Source: Hahella sp. (lineage in GTDB: Bacteria; Pseudomonadota; Gammaproteobacteria; Pseudomonadales; Oleiphilaceae). From it: a stretch of 64,000 bases of DNA. The notes beneath the pieces are model-generated. The model saw only the letters and a program-made list of their open reading frames with translations. It made no database searches and had not been told where the DNA came from. Shown here piece by piece: positions 26,572-35,407 of this stretch (positions are counted from its first letter, which is position 1; each line of letters begins with the position of its first letter). The stretch spans positions 42,560 through 106,559 of the forward strand of contig JANQMN010000103.1 in assembly GCA_028280065.1 (NCBI GenBank), read 5' to 3'. The translations under genes and the position numbers were made by a program.

Positions 26572-27480
26572 TTACGCGAAATCTCCAGACGCTTTGTTGG
26601 GATTGCTCTGCTCGGCGTCGTTCGCCGCCGACTGTTCAGCCGTCATGAGTTCGGCTTCCCATTTTTTACGTCGTGACAGCATCTGTTTGCCGATTCCCCG
26701 TATGCTTCTCAGATAAAGCTGCGGTAAGAAACGCTTTAACCACCAGGTAGTTCGATAGGTGAAATGCGGAAGTACATAAAAATCGTTATCGGAGGCTGCG
26801 TTAAAAATGATTTTGGCAATGTCGTCCGCTGAAATCCGGGAAGTGGCGAACAGCCTTTCAATGGACTCTTTTACTTGCGGATGGGTCACCCGAGCGGTTG
26901 TTGCCAGTGCCGTGGGAAAAAATCCGGGGCAAACCACGGACACCCCGATTCCCAGATGGTTGAGTTCGCCGTAAAGGGTTTCGGAAAGCGCGACGACACC
27001 GGCTTTCGAAGCGTTATAGGAGCCCATTTCCGGTGAGTGCAGCAGGCCTGCCATCGAAGCTATATTGATGATCTGGCCACTGCGTTGTTGTTTAAACAAC
27101 GGCGCAAAAGCCTTGCAGCCACGTACCACGCCCAGCAAGTTAATATCCAGTACCCAGTTCCAGTCTTCAATGGGGGCTTGATCAATCGCACCGTGGGTCG
27201 CCACCCCGGCATTGTTAATCAAAATGTCCAGGCCGCCCCAAATTTTTACTATAGCCTGCAGCCAGGCATCCATATCGGCTTCGCTGGTGACGTCGACATG
27301 TTGATAAAAGGCTCTTTCTTGTGGCAGCGACAACGCGGCGACCTGACGTTCACCTTCTTCATCCTGAATGTCGGCAAACGCCACCCGCCAGCCTTGCTGT
27401 ATAAAATATTTGGCTAATGCTAAACCCAGGCCGCTGGCGGCGCCGGTAATGGCAACCCGTTTTTCTGGAAATCGTTGCAC
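26572..27480 (-). CDS. SDR family oxidoreductase (first gene of the lipid-type operon)
   Basis: A 302-residue short-chain dehydrogenase with ITGAASGLGLALA, NNAGVATHGAID, Ser in NIASMAGLLHSPEMG and YNASKAGVV. After the Rossmann core it has a C-terminal extension (LKRFLPQLYLRSIRGIGKQM...) seen in membrane-associated or lipid-acting SDRs. The start is a GTG at 27480 with GAGGA eight bases upstream. It is the promoter-proximal gene of the operon and is divergent from a LysR regulator, the usual layout for a regulator and its target. Confidence 0.89.
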   Translation of the reverse strand: MQRFPEKRVAITGAASGLGLALAKYFIQQGWRVAFADIQDEEGERQVAALSLPQERAFYQHVDVTSEADMDAWLQAIVKIWGGLDILINNAGVATHGAIDQAPIEDWNWVLDINLLGVVRGCKAFAPLFKQQRSGQIINIASMAGLLHSPEMGSYNASKAGVVALSETLYGELNHLGIGVSVVCPGFFPTALATTARVTHPQVKESIERLFATSRISADDIAKIIFNAASDNDFYVLPHFTYRTTWWLKRFLPQLYLRSIRGIGKQMLSRRKKWEAELMTAEQSAANDAEQSNPNKASGDFA

Positions 27481-27591
27481 CTTTGTTATCCTCTATTCAT
27501 TGTTATTTGGTAAGTAAGAAGTTATTGGATAATTTTCCTCTACCATGAATTTGGATATACCTTAAAGAAGTGCCTAAAATTAAACCAATGA

Positions 27592-27604
27592 ATATTTCAA
27601 ATAT
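27592..27604. promoter_or_regulatory. Candidate LysR operator
   Basis: ATATTT-C-AAATAT is a perfect 13-base dyad in the AT-rich 139-base space between the divergent SDR operon and lysR. It lies 15 bases before the LysR start, as expected for autoregulation. Confidence 0.4.
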
Positions 27605-27619
27605 ATAAGCATAAATATC

Positions 27620-28537
27620 ATGCATATTAATCGAATTGATTTGAACCTGTTCGTGGTTTTCGAGGCAATTTACACCGAAGGCTCTATCACCCGCGCGGCG
27701 GAAGTGCTGCACTTAACCCAGCCGGCGGTCAGCCACGCCCTGAGCCGTTTGCGTGAAGCCTTGCAGGATGAACTGTTTATCCGCTATGGGAAAGGAATGC
27801 GGCCAACGCCTTTCGCCAGGCAATTGATTGTCAATGTGCGCCAGTCCTTAGGAGGACTGCAACGCGGCCTGCAGCAAAGCCGGGAGTTTAGTCCGGCGAA
27901 TTTGGAGACTACCTTTCGACTTTACTTACGCGATTTATTTGAAGTATTGCTGCTGCCCAGGTTAATTGCGCAATGCAATACAATCGCTTCCCAAGTCAAG
28001 TTCAGTTGCATTCGGATTGCCAGGGACCAGATCCAGCACGATCTTGCCAGTGGCAGGGTAGACTTGGCGGTCGATGTATTATTCAGTCACGATCCGGATA
28101 TCCTGCATCAAAAGCTCTGCTCGGACGAGTCGGTTTGCCTGGTGCGGCGGAATCATCCCGCGATGAACCGGGAATGGACGTTAACCGAATGTTTGAAGTG
28201 GCCGCATATTCTGGTCTCGTCAAGAGAGCATGGCCCCGGCTTTGAAGACATACAGCTTGCCCGTCACGGCCTGGAGCGGAGCATTGGGCTGCGGATTCCG
28301 CAATATTACGCAGCCGCCCTGGTGTTGCTGGAAAGCGATATGGTGATATGCGCGCCGCGTCAGTTTGCCCGTGCGCTGGTAGCGAATTTGCCGTTGGCGG
28401 TTTTGCCGTTTCCGATGTTGTTGGCAGAGATGGAGATATACATGTACTGGCACCATACGCTGGATCAGGAGCCCGCCCACCGCTGGTTGCGAAGTCAGCT
28501 GATGCAGTGTATTCGGAACGCAGAACTCGCCGATTAA
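27620..28537 (+). CDS. LysR family transcriptional regulator
   Basis: A 305-residue regulator with the N-terminal winged helix-turn-helix (LNLFVVFEAIYTEGSITRAAEVLHLTQPAVSHALSRLRE) and a C-terminal co-inducer domain with the usual two-lobe pattern. It resembles the NodD/SyrM-like branch, in which the helix-turn-helix starts NRIDLNLFVVFEAIY. It is divergent from the SDR-kinase-phosphatase-SDR operon and most likely controls it in response to a metabolite. It converges on the exonuclease gene 31 bases away. Confidence 0.9.
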   Translation: MHINRIDLNLFVVFEAIYTEGSITRAAEVLHLTQPAVSHALSRLREALQDELFIRYGKGMRPTPFARQLIVNVRQSLGGLQRGLQQSREFSPANLETTFRLYLRDLFEVLLLPRLIAQCNTIASQVKFSCIRIARDQIQHDLASGRVDLAVDVLFSHDPDILHQKLCSDESVCLVRRNHPAMNREWTLTECLKWPHILVSSREHGPGFEDIQLARHGLERSIGLRIPQYYAAALVLLESDMVICAPRQFARALVANLPLAVLPFPMLLAEMEIYMYWHHTLDQEPAHRWLRSQLMQCIRNAELAD

Positions 28538-28568
28538 CCTGAGAATTCTAAGATTAGCAATGACGAGT

Positions 28569-29123
28569 TTAAGAAATCCCGATTATACGGCGCCAGGTCT
28601 CGTAAAGAATACGGGCGTCATTGCCTGCCCGGTGGGTTATCAGCCCGGTTTTCATTGTTACCTGGCGCCGGGTCGATGCCCAATTATTGATTTGCTGCGA
28701 TGTCAGCAGAGAAGCTAATGAATCCAGTTGGAAAGACTGCTGCATTTTTGCCGCTTTGAAAAGCCGGTGGAGCCAGAAGGTGTCGTAACTCATGGCATCG
28801 CACACGGCGAATCCCGGAACCAGGGCGTTTAGCTGTCTGGCAACATCGACAATATTGTAACCTTCTTCCTGAAGCTGCTCCCTGCTGATCCCATGGACCT
28901 TGGCGGCGTCTTCGGACCAGTCGTTCCAAAGTGGAGCCGGTTTTAACAACCAGCTATGGACAATGTTGCCGGGCAAACAGATGCCCACCTCGATCGGATA
29001 GCTGGCAATTAAGTCAAGGCTGGATGCTTCAAAATCGATGAAGCATGGCTCTTCCACCACGTGACGAGCGGCTGCCGCCAGAGTAGACGCCGGATTAAGT
29101 TCAAGTTTCTGTGGTTTTTCCAC
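28569..29123 (-). CDS. DEDDh-type 3'-5' exonuclease
   Basis: A 184-residue protein with the RNase T/DnaQ fold. The four acidic residues and the histidine are all visible: DFE in CFIDFEASSL, the VHGISREQL segment, D in DAMSYDTFWL, and H-x4-D in HRAGNDARIL. It should remove nucleotides from the 3' end of DNA or RNA. It is not DnaQ itself (no beta-clamp motif seen) and is shorter than ExoX-type proteins. The start is a GTG at 29123 with a weak ribosome site. The gene stands alone. Confidence 0.8.
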   Translation of the reverse strand: MEKPQKLELNPASTLAAAARHVVEEPCFIDFEASSLDLIASYPIEVGICLPGNIVHSWLLKPAPLWNDWSEDAAKVHGISREQLQEEGYNIVDVARQLNALVPGFAVCDAMSYDTFWLHRLFKAAKMQQSFQLDSLASLLTSQQINNWASTRRQVTMKTGLITHRAGNDARILYETWRRIIGIS

Positions 29124-29317
29124 AGCGACCCCGCAAATTATTATTGTTAGTTTATCCGCACTGTTTGTACGGAAAGCCTTGGGTAAATTATTTAAAGTGC
29201 CTTCCCATAGGCTCTTGCCTCAGACGATAGTCACTCCACTCCCGGTCGTACTATCCCGCGACGGCAATACAGGGCGGTAGTCTATCGCCTGTTTGCTGAA
29301 ATAGCTAATGTTGCTGT

Positions 29318-29893
29318 TCAATCCTCGAGCAAATTTCCCATATTGTCGATTGGTTTGTAATAAATCTGCTCCCCAACCAACTCAGGCCAATATACTAGCA
29401 TCGTATCATTGCCTTCTAATGACGAGTAAAAAATCACCGAAAGGATACCGGGTCTGGCATCCACCAGATATTGAATCGTATCCCTGGCTAAATGGTTTTG
29501 AAGGTCAATGGGGATGGCGCTAGGATTCTCGTCCAGGCTCACCGAGTTGACCAACTGCTTGGTCAAATAGTTTCGTAAACTCAAAAAATCCGGGTGATTG
29601 GGCGCTGCAATAATTTCCTCGGCAAAGCTCGCTGCTGCGGCTCTGCGCCGCAGTTGATCGGATTCTGCCGGGAATGTCCGGTCCGTTTGCTCTTTAGCGG
29701 CATTAAAGACGGGGATGACCGCAGCGCCGCGCAGTATATCTTGGGTGGAATCCACCGGTTGCGATAGCGCATGCCATTGGATGACCAATCCAATACAAAC
29801 TGCCAACAAGACGAAAAGCGAGAAAATACTGATTTTACTGGGTTGTGGCAGCGTTTTAGCCTGCAGAAAGGGCTTGTTTCTCGATACACGCAT
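29318..29893 (-). CDS. Unrecognised single-pass membrane protein
   Basis: I do not recognise this 191-residue protein. After a basic N terminus (MRVSRNKPFLQAKTL) there is one membrane helix (ISIFSLFVLLAVCIGLVIQW), then a mostly periplasmic domain of about 140 residues. A helical part (TDRTFPAESDQLRRRAAAASFAEEI) is followed by a predicted alpha/beta part containing SVIFYSSLEGNDTMLVYW. GGGAGG before the ATG supports translation. It stands alone between the exonuclease and queC. Confidence 0.55.
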   Translation of the reverse strand: MRVSRNKPFLQAKTLPQPSKISIFSLFVLLAVCIGLVIQWHALSQPVDSTQDILRGAAVIPVFNAAKEQTDRTFPAESDQLRRRAAAASFAEEIIAAPNHPDFLSLRNYLTKQLVNSVSLDENPSAIPIDLQNHLARDTIQYLVDARPGILSVIFYSSLEGNDTMLVYWPELVGEQIYYKPIDNMGNLLED

Positions 29894-30268
29894 AACAGAC
29901 CTCCCCGGTTATCCGGTTGGTTCCTCTTTCCCCGACGCGCTCCAGCCTCATTCAGCCAGCAGAAAAAGAGGACGATGCAGGCGTTGCCCGCATTTGTCAG
30001 AGTTGTATGTCGTCTATCCGCGCAACCAGCTCCTCTTGCCTGCTTTATCTTTATTGGCCTTTTAGAGTTCTCTGGTGCTTATTACTGTTCCTTTCATTAA
30101 GATATAGCAGAATTTTTCCGGATCTGCCCGCCGCACAACAATTTGTAACGGTCTGAATTGTGGCTTTATAAAAAATTTCCAGCCAAAACTGGTTTAAAAG
30201 CGACCAATAGGCCAATTTTCTGTATAATCCTGCGCCCTGATTTTCCTACTACTCGTAGTCCATTTATT
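29894..30268. promoter_or_regulatory. queC: Intergenic region with a candidate queC promoter
   Basis: A 375-base gap between divergent genes. No convincing gene is visible. TATAAT at 30223-30228 lies 41 bases before the queC ATG and matches the -10 consensus exactly, but no good -35 element is at the right distance. The open frame that runs into queC from 30158 lies in this leader. I saw no preQ1-type riboswitch. Confidence 0.35.
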
Positions 30269-30964
30269 ATGCATCAAGCAGAATCAATCCCTTCCACCCG
30301 GCAAATTCCCGGTCGAGTCGTGGCCATATTCAGCGGCGGCATGGATTCGTTCACCATGTTGCACGATCTCATCGCCCAGAGCAAAGAGGTGCATGCACTT
30401 TCGTTCAACTATGGCCAGCGTCACAGTAAGGAATTGAAATGTGCGGAAGCCGTTTGCAGAAAGCTGGATATCCCTTACCGAATTATTGATATCAGCGCCA
30501 TCAACTTTCTGTTGGCCGGATCTTCATTGACCGACGATATTGATGTGCCGGAAGGGCACTATGAAGAAGAGAGCATGAAGTCCACTGTGGTTCCAAATCG
30601 CAATATGATCATGCTTTCACTGGCTATCGGCTATGCCGTTTCCATTCATGCAGAAGCGGTTTACTACGGCGCCCATGGCGGAGATCATGCGATATATCCC
30701 GATTGCCGGCCGCTGTTTGTCGAAAAAATGAATCAGGCCTCAATAGCGGCTAACTATGAGCCGGTTGAAGTCAGAGCGCCTTTTCTGCACATGGATAAAA
30801 TCTGCATTCTGAAAAAAGGCTTGGCACTGGGTCTGGACTATAGCCAGACCTGGACCTGCTACAACGGGCGTGAAAAGGCTTGCGGTAAATGTGGCTCCTG
30901 CGTGGAAAGGCTGGAAGCATTTGCAAAAAATGGCACAGTCGATCCTGTCCCTTATGAAAGCTAA
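30269..30964 (+). CDS. queC: 7-cyano-7-deazaguanine synthase QueC
   Basis: Converts 7-carboxy-7-deazaguanine to preQ0 with ATP and ammonia in queuosine synthesis. The 231-residue protein has the PP-loop SGGMDS (residues 22-27, one residue different from the common SGGLDS), [23 protein letters not shown] and the [13 protein letters not shown] substrate segment. A C-terminal zinc site ([15 protein letters not shown]) supplies four cysteines. I start it at the ATG at 30269; the open frame begins at 30158 but that part lies upstream of the TATAAT. queE follows after 29 bases. Confidence 0.93.
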   Translation: MHQAESIPSTRQIPGRVVAIFSGGMDSFTMLHDLIAQSKEVHALSFNYGQRHSKELKCAEAVCRKLDIPYRIIDISAINFLLAGSSLTDDIDVPEGHYEEESMKSTVVPNRNMIMLSLAIGYAVSIHAEAVYYGAHGGDHAIYPDCRPLFVEKMNQASIAANYEPVEVRAPFLHMDKICILKKGLALGLDYSQTWTCYNGREKACGKCGSCVERLEAFAKNGTVDPVPYES

Positions 30965-30993
30965 CAGTTCTATCATCAGTCGCCGGACAGCCT

Positions 30994-31665
30994 ATGCCAG
31001 AAGCTAAATCCTACCGGATAAAAGAAGCTTTTTACACGCTGCAGGGAGAAGGTGCGCAACAGGGACGTCCCGCCGTTTTCTGCCGTTTCAGCAAGTGTAA
31101 TCTATGGAATGGCCGCGAAGCGGACCGGGAAACTGCGGTCTGTAATTTTTGCGATACCGATTTCGTCGGAACCGATGGCCAGAATGGCGGCGTTTTTGCC
31201 AACGCCGAGCAGCTTGCCCGGCATCTGAGCGAATTGTGGCCTGTTGCAGATGCGATCCAGAAATTTGTCGTATGTACCGGTGGAGAGCCTCTGCTGCAGC
31301 TAGATACGGAACTAGTGGAGGCTTTGCATCAGAAGGGATTTGAAGTTGCCGTCGAAACCAATGGCACGCTTCCAGTACCTGACGGCATAGATTGGCTTTG
31401 TGTCAGCCCGAAAGGAAGCGCGTCGGTCGTCGTGACCCAATGTGATGAACTAAAGCTGGTATTCCCGCAGGATAATGCCCGACCGGAGCAGTTCGACCAT
31501 ATGGTTGCGCAACACTATTTTCTCTCGCCGAAGGCTAGCCCGCATATGCCACCGGGGACAGACCTGATGAAAGAAACCCATACCCGGCAGGCCCTCAGCT
31601 ATTGCCTGCAACATCCGAAATGGCGCTTGAGCATGCAAATGCATAAGATACTCGGCATCGATTGA
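30994..31665 (+). CDS. queE: 7-carboxy-7-deazaguanine synthase QueE
   Basis: A radical-SAM enzyme that converts 6-carboxytetrahydropterin to 7-carboxy-7-deazaguanine, the step before QueC. The cluster-binding cysteines are C35, C50 and C53, a C-x14-C-x2-C arrangement instead of the usual CxxxCxxC, as known for the Burkholderia-type QueE. The substrate/SAM motifs TLQGEGAQQGRPAVFCR, TGGEPLLQ and VETNGT are present. The length of 223 residues is normal. It overlaps the next gene by one base (TGATG). Confidence 0.93.
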   Translation: MPEAKSYRIKEAFYTLQGEGAQQGRPAVFCRFSKCNLWNGREADRETAVCNFCDTDFVGTDGQNGGVFANAEQLARHLSELWPVADAIQKFVVCTGGEPLLQLDTELVEALHQKGFEVAVETNGTLPVPDGIDWLCVSPKGSASVVVTQCDELKLVFPQDNARPEQFDHMVAQHYFLSPKASPHMPPGTDLMKETHTRQALSYCLQHPKWRLSMQMHKILGID

Positions 31666-32588
31666 TGGCGATTAGTCTGGCTCTATTGCCAATATTTGTC
31701 CTGATAGCCATCGGCTATTGTATGCGGCGCTGGCGATTTCCAGGGGAAGCCTTCTGGGAACCTGCGGAACGCTTTATCTACTTCTTTCTTTTCCCGGTCA
31801 TGCTGGTGGAAAAACTCAGTACCGCTTCCAGAGATGGCTTGCATCTGGGGTGGCTGGCTCTAACGGTTTTTCTAACTCTGATGGCAGGCAGTGGTATCTT
31901 GTGGCTGATACAGTGGCGGGTGCGTTGGTCCGGAGCAGAGTTCACCTCGGTTTATCAGGGCAGTTTGCGGTTTAACAGCTATGTCGGTTTGGCCGCTGCC
32001 CAGGCGTTATTGGGCGACAGCGGGCTGGCGGTGGCTGCCTTGGCCATGGCTTTTATGATCCCCATGTTAAACGTACTTTGCGTAGCCCATTATGCGCTAT
32101 TGATACCGCAAGCCCAGTCAGGCTGGAGCGGCGCGGTAAAGGCGATGTTAAAGAACCCTTTGATTCTCGGAAGTGTAGCCGGCTTACTATTGAACTATCT
32201 GGGAATTTCCTTTTATCCGCCCTTGGACCAACTGTTGTCACTTCTGAGCAATATGGCGCTACCGCTCGGCTTGCTCTGTGTTGGCGCTGCCCTGACGTTA
32301 AAGGCGTTTAAGGGTCGAGGACAGGCGGTAAGCACGGCGTTTGCCGTCAAACTACTGGTTTTTCCCGTGCTATTCGTGCTTATCGGTGCGCTGCTGGGAT
32401 TATCATCTCTCTCCCTACAGGCACTTGCCATATTGGGTTGTTTGCCTACTGCTACTGCCTCATATATTTTATCGCGGCAGCTCGGTGGTGATTCGACCCT
32501 GATGGCAGCGATCATTAGCGGCCAGACGCTATTGGCGATGCTGACCATGCCGCTGCTCTTGCCGTTGCTCAATCGCTGGTTGACATAG
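31665..32588 (+). CDS. AEC family transporter
   Basis: A 307-residue inner-membrane carrier of the auxin-efflux-carrier superfamily with about ten helices in two inverted halves. Typical features are the N-terminal PIFVLIAIGYCMRRW and the broken helices near FNSYVGLAAAQALLG and GCLPTATASYILSRQLGGD. Substrates in this family are mostly small carboxylates. Start: the ATG at 31665 overlaps the queE stop; a TTG three bases earlier is unlikely. Its link to queuosine may be only positional. Confidence 0.85.
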   Translation: MAISLALLPIFVLIAIGYCMRRWRFPGEAFWEPAERFIYFFLFPVMLVEKLSTASRDGLHLGWLALTVFLTLMAGSGILWLIQWRVRWSGAEFTSVYQGSLRFNSYVGLAAAQALLGDSGLAVAALAMAFMIPMLNVLCVAHYALLIPQAQSGWSGAVKAMLKNPLILGSVAGLLLNYLGISFYPPLDQLLSLLSNMALPLGLLCVGAALTLKAFKGRGQAVSTAFAVKLLVFPVLFVLIGALLGLSSLSLQALAILGCLPTATASYILSRQLGGDSTLMAAIISGQTLLAMLTMPLLLPLLNRWLT

Positions 32589-32609
32589 TGAAATCCAGTG
32601 TTTATCCAA

Positions 32610-32657
32610 TTGGAAATCCGGCTGGAAATTTATCTGGAAAACCGGTTGGTAAACTCC
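32610..32657. repeat. Imperfect 12-base tandem repeat
   Basis: Four 12-base units in a row: TTGGAAATCCGG, CTGGAAATTTAT, CTGGAAAACCGG and TTGGTAAACTCC. They lie upstream of the GH31 gene, and TATAAT follows at 32660-32665. They may be regulator sites for that gene or a small slipped-strand expansion. Confidence 0.5.
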
Positions 32658-32754
32658 GTTATAATTCCTCGGTCGGCTATTCGGCCTATTGTCACTCGTA
32701 CCCTAACCGGGTATTAAGTTTATTCGGCCTCTACTTTCTAACTTCTTTTTTACC

Positions 32755-35379
32755 ATGACTATCCGTTTGTTAGTTCCGATTCGCTCCTCGTTCCAGCAAT
32801 TCTTCGGAATATTGGCTGCCGGGCTTTGCCTGGCGGTTGTGGGATGTACAGCACCTCCGGCCCAACAAGCAAGCAAAAAGGCCACCGAAGAACAGCCCAA
32901 GGCAAGCCCCGGCATTGAGGATTTACGGGTCAAGCTTGCCCGGCTGGAAGAAGATGTTTTGCATTTGGAAATCGGACCTGCAAAGCTCATCGAATCCCCC
33001 GGAATTTACCAGACTCCGATGCTACTAAAGCAAAATTCCGCGGAAACCGCGTGGCTGGCCAGCCAACCAATCGGGAATGCCGCGTTAACCATTGAACCGC
33101 GGGGGCATAGTTGCTTTGTTATTCGCGGACAAGCCTATCGGCCCGGCAAACTAGCTGAGCTTTGCGTTACAAAACTCGAAAAGAGTGAAGTGGCTTTTAC
33201 CTTGAGTGCGGAAAACTTTACCCATGGTTACGGCCTCGGCCAGCAATTTTTCGGGACCAATCGCCAAAACGGCGACTTAATGACGATGAAACGGTCACCC
33301 GGTACCTATTTCGGGAACAAAATGGTCCGCTTCGATCGGGGTGCAGTGGGTAATACCCAGATACCGATCGCCTTTTTCCTGAATGAAACCGGCCAGGTAT
33401 ACGGGTTATTTTTCGACAATGTGTATGGCCAAACCTGGGACTTCCGGAATGCCGAGCGATGGAAAATCAGCGGCCGGGGTGAAGCTATTCGGCTGTTGCT
33501 GATACCGGGTCCGGAGTTCAGTCAGGCCCGTCAACGTTATATGGAACTGAGCGGTAAACCGCCGGTGCCACCGCGTAAGATGTTCGGGCTTTGGGCGTCC
33601 GAATTCGGCTTCGATAGTTGGCGGGAAGTCGATCGGAAAGTAAATGCCATGCGAAGCAAAGGCTTTCCTTTGGATGGCGTAATGCTGGACCTGCAATGGT
33701 TCGGAGGTATAGCCCGGCAATCGCCAAATACGCAAATGGGCAGTCTTAGTTGGGATACCACTGCCTTTCCTGAACCCAGGCAGAAAATTCAAAAGCTTCG
33801 AGATCTGAATGTCGGGACCATGTTAATCGAGGAATCCTATGTCGGAAGAGGGCTTGAAGAGCACCAGGATTTAGAAGACCGCGGATTTCTGGTCAGAAGC
33901 TGCGCACCTCCATGCAAACCCTTGTATTTAACGGCGAAACCCTGGTGGGGCAAGGGCGGTATGATTGACTGGAGTAATTCGGCGGCGGCTGAGTATTGGC
34001 ATGTGCGGAAGCGTCAGCCTTTAATTGCGGATGGCGTGATAGGTCATTGGACCGACTTAGGCGAGCCAGAGCAGTTTTCAGGCAATGCCTGGTACTTTGG
34101 TTATGCCGGGCCGAATCAATCTACCATGCCGAATTTCCGGCATGCCCATGCAGCAAACCATAATTTGTATAATTTCTTTTGGAGCCAGAGTATCTACGAA
34201 GGTTACCAGGAGGCGTTCGCCTCGGAACCGGACCAATCTCGCCCTTTTATTCTTACCCGGTCCGGAACGGCGGGGAGTCAACGTTTCGCCACCGCCTTTT
34301 GGTCAGGCGATATCAGCAGCAGCTTTTCAAGTTTCCAGACTCAGGCTAATGCGCAAATGCATATGACGCTCTCGGGGATTGATTATTATGGCTCGGATAT
34401 CGGAGGTTTCCATCGGGGGATATATCGGATTGGTGATCCGGAGCTGGATGATCTCTATACTCAATGGTTTGCCGCCAGTGCGATGACAGATGTGCCGATT
34501 CGGCCGCATGCGGAAAATCTCTGTAACTGCCGCAGGATTACGCCGGATGAAATAGGCCACATTCCCAGTAATTTGGCGAACCTGCGGTTGCGTTATCGGC
34601 TTATTCCTTACCTTTATGCGCTGGCACACCGGGCTCACCGGTTCGGCGAACCTGTGTTTCCGCCGTTGGTTTACTATTATCCGGAGGATGAAAATGTCCG
34701 CCAGCTAAGCCGGATAAAAATGTTGGGTAAGGATCTGCTGACCGCCACCGTCGCCCAACCCGGAATACAGGCCACACCTGTCTACTTACCTGCAGGCAAG
34801 TGGTTTGACTTTTACAGCCACGAAGCGCGAGACAGCCAAGGCGAGTGGACCGAACCGTTACCGCTATATTCCGATAACAAGTTCAGACTGCCGTTATTCG
34901 CCCAGGCCGGCGCTATCATTCCGATGCAGACGGCTAACCAACATACGATTGATAGCACTGCTTCAACTGGCCTTGGAGAGAGGCCTCTGGAACATTGGTT
35001 GCGTATCTATCCGGATGTTTCCGCGAGTCAGTTTACTCTTTATCAGGACGATGGTGCTTCCATGGCATATCTTTCCGGCGCAGTCCGGGAAACCGGCATT
35101 AGACAGCAACAGGTTGAGGGCCGGATCAGGATTGATATCGGCGCGGCACAGGGACGCTATGAGGGCGCAAAAACGGCTCGCGAGTTTCGTGTGGAGCTGG
35201 TTACCGGCAAAAACATTGCCGAAGTTCAGATTGACCAAAAAGTGCTCCCGAAAATTAGCGATCGGCAGCTAGCCGAAGGGGAGATCGGATGGGGCCGGCA
35301 AAAGCCGATGTTGGTGCAAATTAATCTGGGCGAAAGGTCCGCTGACCGGGAGATTCAACTGGAGGTTATTCAGATTTAG
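32755..35379 (+). CDS. Glycoside hydrolase family 31 lipoprotein (alpha-glucosidase/xylosidase type)
   Basis: An 874-residue GH31 enzyme that should hydrolyse an alpha-linked glycan. The signal peptide ends in a lipobox at VVGC31, so the enzyme is a lipoprotein with the lipid at Cys31. A GH31 N-terminal sandwich (GYGLGQQFFG) precedes the TIM barrel. The nucleophile is D434 in HWTDLGEPE and the acid/base D519 in FWSGDISSSF, within TRSGTAGSQRFATAFW. C-terminal beta domains contain YQDDGASMAYLSG, seen in DUF5110. The nucleophile loop differs from the common WxDMNE form, so specificity is uncertain. A small lipoprotein gene follows 28 bases later. Confidence 0.9.
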   Translation: MTIRLLVPIRSSFQQFFGILAAGLCLAVVGCTAPPAQQASKKATEEQPKASPGIEDLRVKLARLEEDVLHLEIGPAKLIESPGIYQTPMLLKQNSAETAWLASQPIGNAALTIEPRGHSCFVIRGQAYRPGKLAELCVTKLEKSEVAFTLSAENFTHGYGLGQQFFGTNRQNGDLMTMKRSPGTYFGNKMVRFDRGAVGNTQIPIAFFLNETGQVYGLFFDNVYGQTWDFRNAERWKISGRGEAIRLLLIPGPEFSQARQRYMELSGKPPVPPRKMFGLWASEFGFDSWREVDRKVNAMRSKGFPLDGVMLDLQWFGGIARQSPNTQMGSLSWDTTAFPEPRQKIQKLRDLNVGTMLIEESYVGRGLEEHQDLEDRGFLVRSCAPPCKPLYLTAKPWWGKGGMIDWSNSAAAEYWHVRKRQPLIADGVIGHWTDLGEPEQFSGNAWYFGYAGPNQSTMPNFRHAHAANHNLYNFFWSQSIYEGYQEAFASEPDQSRPFILTRSGTAGSQRFATAFWSGDISSSFSSFQTQANAQMHMTLSGIDYYGSDIGGFHRGIYRIGDPELDDLYTQWFAASAMTDVPIRPHAENLCNCRRITPDEIGHIPSNLANLRLRYRLIPYLYALAHRAHRFGEPVFPPLVYYYPEDENVRQLSRIKMLGKDLLTATVAQPGIQATPVYLPAGKWFDFYSHEARDSQGEWTEPLPLYSDNKFRLPLFAQAGAIIPMQTANQHTIDSTASTGLGERPLEHWLRIYPDVSASQFTLYQDDGASMAYLSGAVRETGIRQQQVEGRIRIDIGAAQGRYEGAKTAREFRVELVTGKNIAEVQIDQKVLPKISDRQLAEGEIGWGRQKPMLVQINLGERSADREIQLEVIQI

Positions 35380-35407
35380 TTCAGTTCCAGGCGCGTAGTC
35401 TGGAGCT

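Noticed and set aside
29715..30156. Several short plus-strand open frames before queC
   Set aside because: They overlap a minus-strand gene or have no ribosome site and low-complexity composition.
30158..30268. N-terminal extension of QueC
   Set aside because: The added residues do not resemble QueC and cover the -10-like element; the family start is at 30269.
29894..30268. preQ1 riboswitch upstream of queC
   Set aside because: I could not find the conserved C-rich loop and A-rich tail of the preQ1 aptamer.
32610..32657. CRISPR array
   Set aside because: Units are only 12 bases, adjacent without spacers and imperfect; no cas gene is present.
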